Part shown: positions 62,756 through 64,000 of the stretch, piece by piece
How positions within the stretch are numbered: the first letter of the stretch is position 1
How the letters are laid out: every line of letters begins with the position of its first letter
DNA from: an uncultured Pelagibacteraceae bacterium
GTDB taxonomy: Bacteria; Pseudomonadota; Alphaproteobacteria; Pelagibacterales; Pelagibacteraceae
Reading direction: 5' to 3'
Assembly: GCA_902524595.1 (NCBI GenBank)
Contig: CABZDS010000004.1
Coordinates: forward strand, 1-64,000
DNA: 64,000 nt
Notes under the pieces: generated by a model
What the model saw: only the letters and a program-made list of their open reading frames with translations
Database searches by the model: none
Told to the model about the DNA's origin: nothing
Program-made: the position numbers and the translations under genes

Positions 62756-64000
62756 AAACAGATACTCCTCTTGAATTTAAATCCACATCAAACTTTTTAT
62801 GCAATGGTGGAAAGGCTCTTTGAGAGCAATCTAGCCTATCGCAAGTTCTACATGATACTCCTATTGGTAATTCAGATTTCTTATCATAAAGATCTAGATT
62901 CTCTGTATAAACAAATTCTTTTGCATATTTAGCTTCACACCCAAGACCAATAGAAAGCATGCTCTTTTTTTGACCATATCTACCAACTCCTTTTTCGACA
63001 GTTTTTGCAATACAAACATATTTTTCACCATTAGTCATTTTACTAACGGCTGCTTGAATTACTCCTGGCCTAGAAAATGCAGAATAAACATTCCATCTTG
63101 GACATGCACCACCATATCGCGGTATCTCTATTCCCGACAAAGAAAATCGCTTGGAGATATTACCTGCAACATCTACTCTTAAAAAATGAAATGGTATCCC
63201 TGGTAACCCGGGATCTTGCAAGCATGTTACTCTGTGTGCAACTTGCTCAAAAGATGTCGCAAAGGTATTTTGAAGAAGTTCTAAATCGTATTTTAATGCC
63301 TTACATTCTTTGTGGAAAAGTTTATAAGGCATCAAAATTGCTGCCCCACAATAATTCAATAAAGCTACTCTGGTTAATTTTTTTGATTCTTTTGTTGGAA
63401 AAGTAAATGTTGACAGATATTCATCTATATCTTTTGAAGCACCTTCTTGAGCAATTTGAGCAGCAGCATGAAGTTTTTTTGTCTCAAGAGATAAATAATC
63501 CGAAAGTAATAATTCCCTACTTTTAATTTTAAATATTTTAGAAAATGGTTTTTTTTCCTCTGGAATAATATCTATTACTTTTATATTATATTTACTTTTA
63601 AGAAAATCACACAAAGCAATATACCTTGTTCTATTATTTTGTTTAACTTCTTCAAATATATTATTTGCAAAATTTTCTAATTTAGGAAAAAAATTTTTAT
63701 TTTCTTGTAAAAAATCAGATACTACTTCACCAGGAAATGCTGCTTTTCTACTATCTATTATTTTACCAGATATATTTTCAACTTTATTTACAATCTCTAT
63801 ATCTTTCTGTTTAAAGTTATCTCCAAGTTTTATTAAGGCTTTTGCAATTTTCGGATTAGAATTCACTAAGTCTTTTACTTCTGGCCCTAAAATATCTAAA
63901 TCTTCGAATAATTCATCACTTAAAAGTTCTGAAATATTATTTTCAAGATTTAAGTCACTTCTACTTGTTAAGTCAGATAAATTTATTTTTAAAACTTTGC
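62742..64000 (-). CDS. Short-chain acyl-CoA regulator (XRE / DUF2083 family), 5' end outside window
   Basis: These regulators have an N-terminal XRE helix-turn-helix, an IrrE-like domain and a C-terminal DUF2083 domain; relatives such as RamB control acetate, glyoxylate or acyl-CoA metabolism. The frame stays open to base 64000, so the apparent GTG start at 63866 is internal and the HTH lies beyond the window. Visible are LHAAAQIAQEGA, NYCGAAILMPY, HFLRVDVAGNISKRFS, GACPRWNVYSAF and the cysteine block GVSCRTCDRLDCSQRAFPP. The target genes are unknown. Confidence 0.88.
   Translation of the reverse strand, partial: KVLKINLSDLTSRSDLNLENNISELLSDELFEDLDILGPEVKDLVNSNPKIAKALIKLGDNFKQKDIEIVNKVENISGKIIDSRKAAFPGEVVSDFLQENKNFFPKLENFANNIFEEVKQNNRTRYIALCDFLKSKYNIKVIDIIPEEKKPFSKIFKIKSRELLLSDYLSLETKKLHAAAQIAQEGASKDIDEYLSTFTFPTKESKKLTRVALLNYCGAAILMPYKLFHKECKALKYDLELLQNTFATSFEQVAHRVTCLQDPGLPGIPFHFLRVDVAGNISKRFSLSGIEIPRYGGACPRWNVYSAFSRPGVIQAAVSKMTNGEKYVCIAKTVEKGVGRYGQKKSMLSIGLGCEAKYAKEFVYTENLDLYDKKSELPIGVSCRTCDRLDCSQRAFPPLHKKFDVDLNSRGVSVYVSD

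Overview
The window is very AT-rich, tightly packed chromosomal DNA from an alphaproteobacterium of the SAR11 / Pelagibacter type. This assignment rests on gene content and order (atpHAGDC without F0 genes, rplU-rpmA-obgE, metX-metW, hisC-tyrA, chvI-chvG-ahcY, tsaE-amgK-murU, the alphaproteobacterial F1-ATPase inhibitor zeta, RegA, a class I lysyl-tRNA synthetase), on A/T-ending codons with long A runs, and on extreme compaction. No database search was possible. I saw no tRNA, rRNA, insertion sequence, prophage, CRISPR array or obvious defence system, and no stretch over 300 bases lacks a gene. The longest gaps are about 180 bases (metX/hisC) and 145 bases (ornithine decarboxylase/regA).

Layout. 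1-6771: 3' part of priA, then the F1-ATPase operon. 6764-13322 (minus): rplU-rpmA-obgE-proB-proA-nadD-rsfS-ctpA-rppH, with a good promoter before rplU. 13333-17915: metX-metW-gloB divergent from hisC-tyrA, which is preceded by a 13-codon leader ORF. 17917-21471 (minus): trkH-ampG-NlpC/P60. 21558-25032: lysK-pyrD-rpmB-yhhQ. 25033-29181 (minus): a polyamine operon (ornithine decarboxylase, deoxyhypusine-synthase-like protein, aguB, aguA). 29327-39698: regA, bioY, polA, chvI-chvG, ahcY, tsaE-amgK-murU, gpmA. 39725-41498: small genes including the zeta subunit, a secreted nuclease and a lytic-transglycosylase-like lipoprotein. 41488-46902 (minus): msrA-sseA plus an RND efflux pair. 46937-54282: transporter, DNA glycosylase, two DUF1330 paralogues, a purine phosphoribosyltransferase and a BMP-type nucleoside ABC transporter. 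54421-64000: BamE-like lipoprotein, Hsp20 with a heat-shock-type leader, oligopeptidase B, a membrane DnaJ protein, glycosyltransferase 9, a DapA-like aldolase, Cfa, a lysine-rich coiled-coil protein, a TPR protein and an acyl-CoA-type regulator that runs off the window.

How genes fit together. AmpG, the NlpC/P60 hydrolase, AmgK and MurU suggest peptidoglycan recycling. The BMP transporter and the phosphoribosyltransferase suggest purine salvage. The polyamine operon points to putrescine supply from two routes feeding a homospermidine-type synthase. MetX/MetW and AhcY belong to methionine metabolism.

The signals most worth a second look are a candidate sigma32 promoter plus ROSE-like RNA thermometer before hsp20, the polyamine operon with its bacterial DHS homologue, the leader ORF before hisC, convergent genes whose two stop codons share one TTAR tetranucleotide, and a periplasmic adaptor without its alpha-hairpin. 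I did not find a clearly novel multi-gene system.
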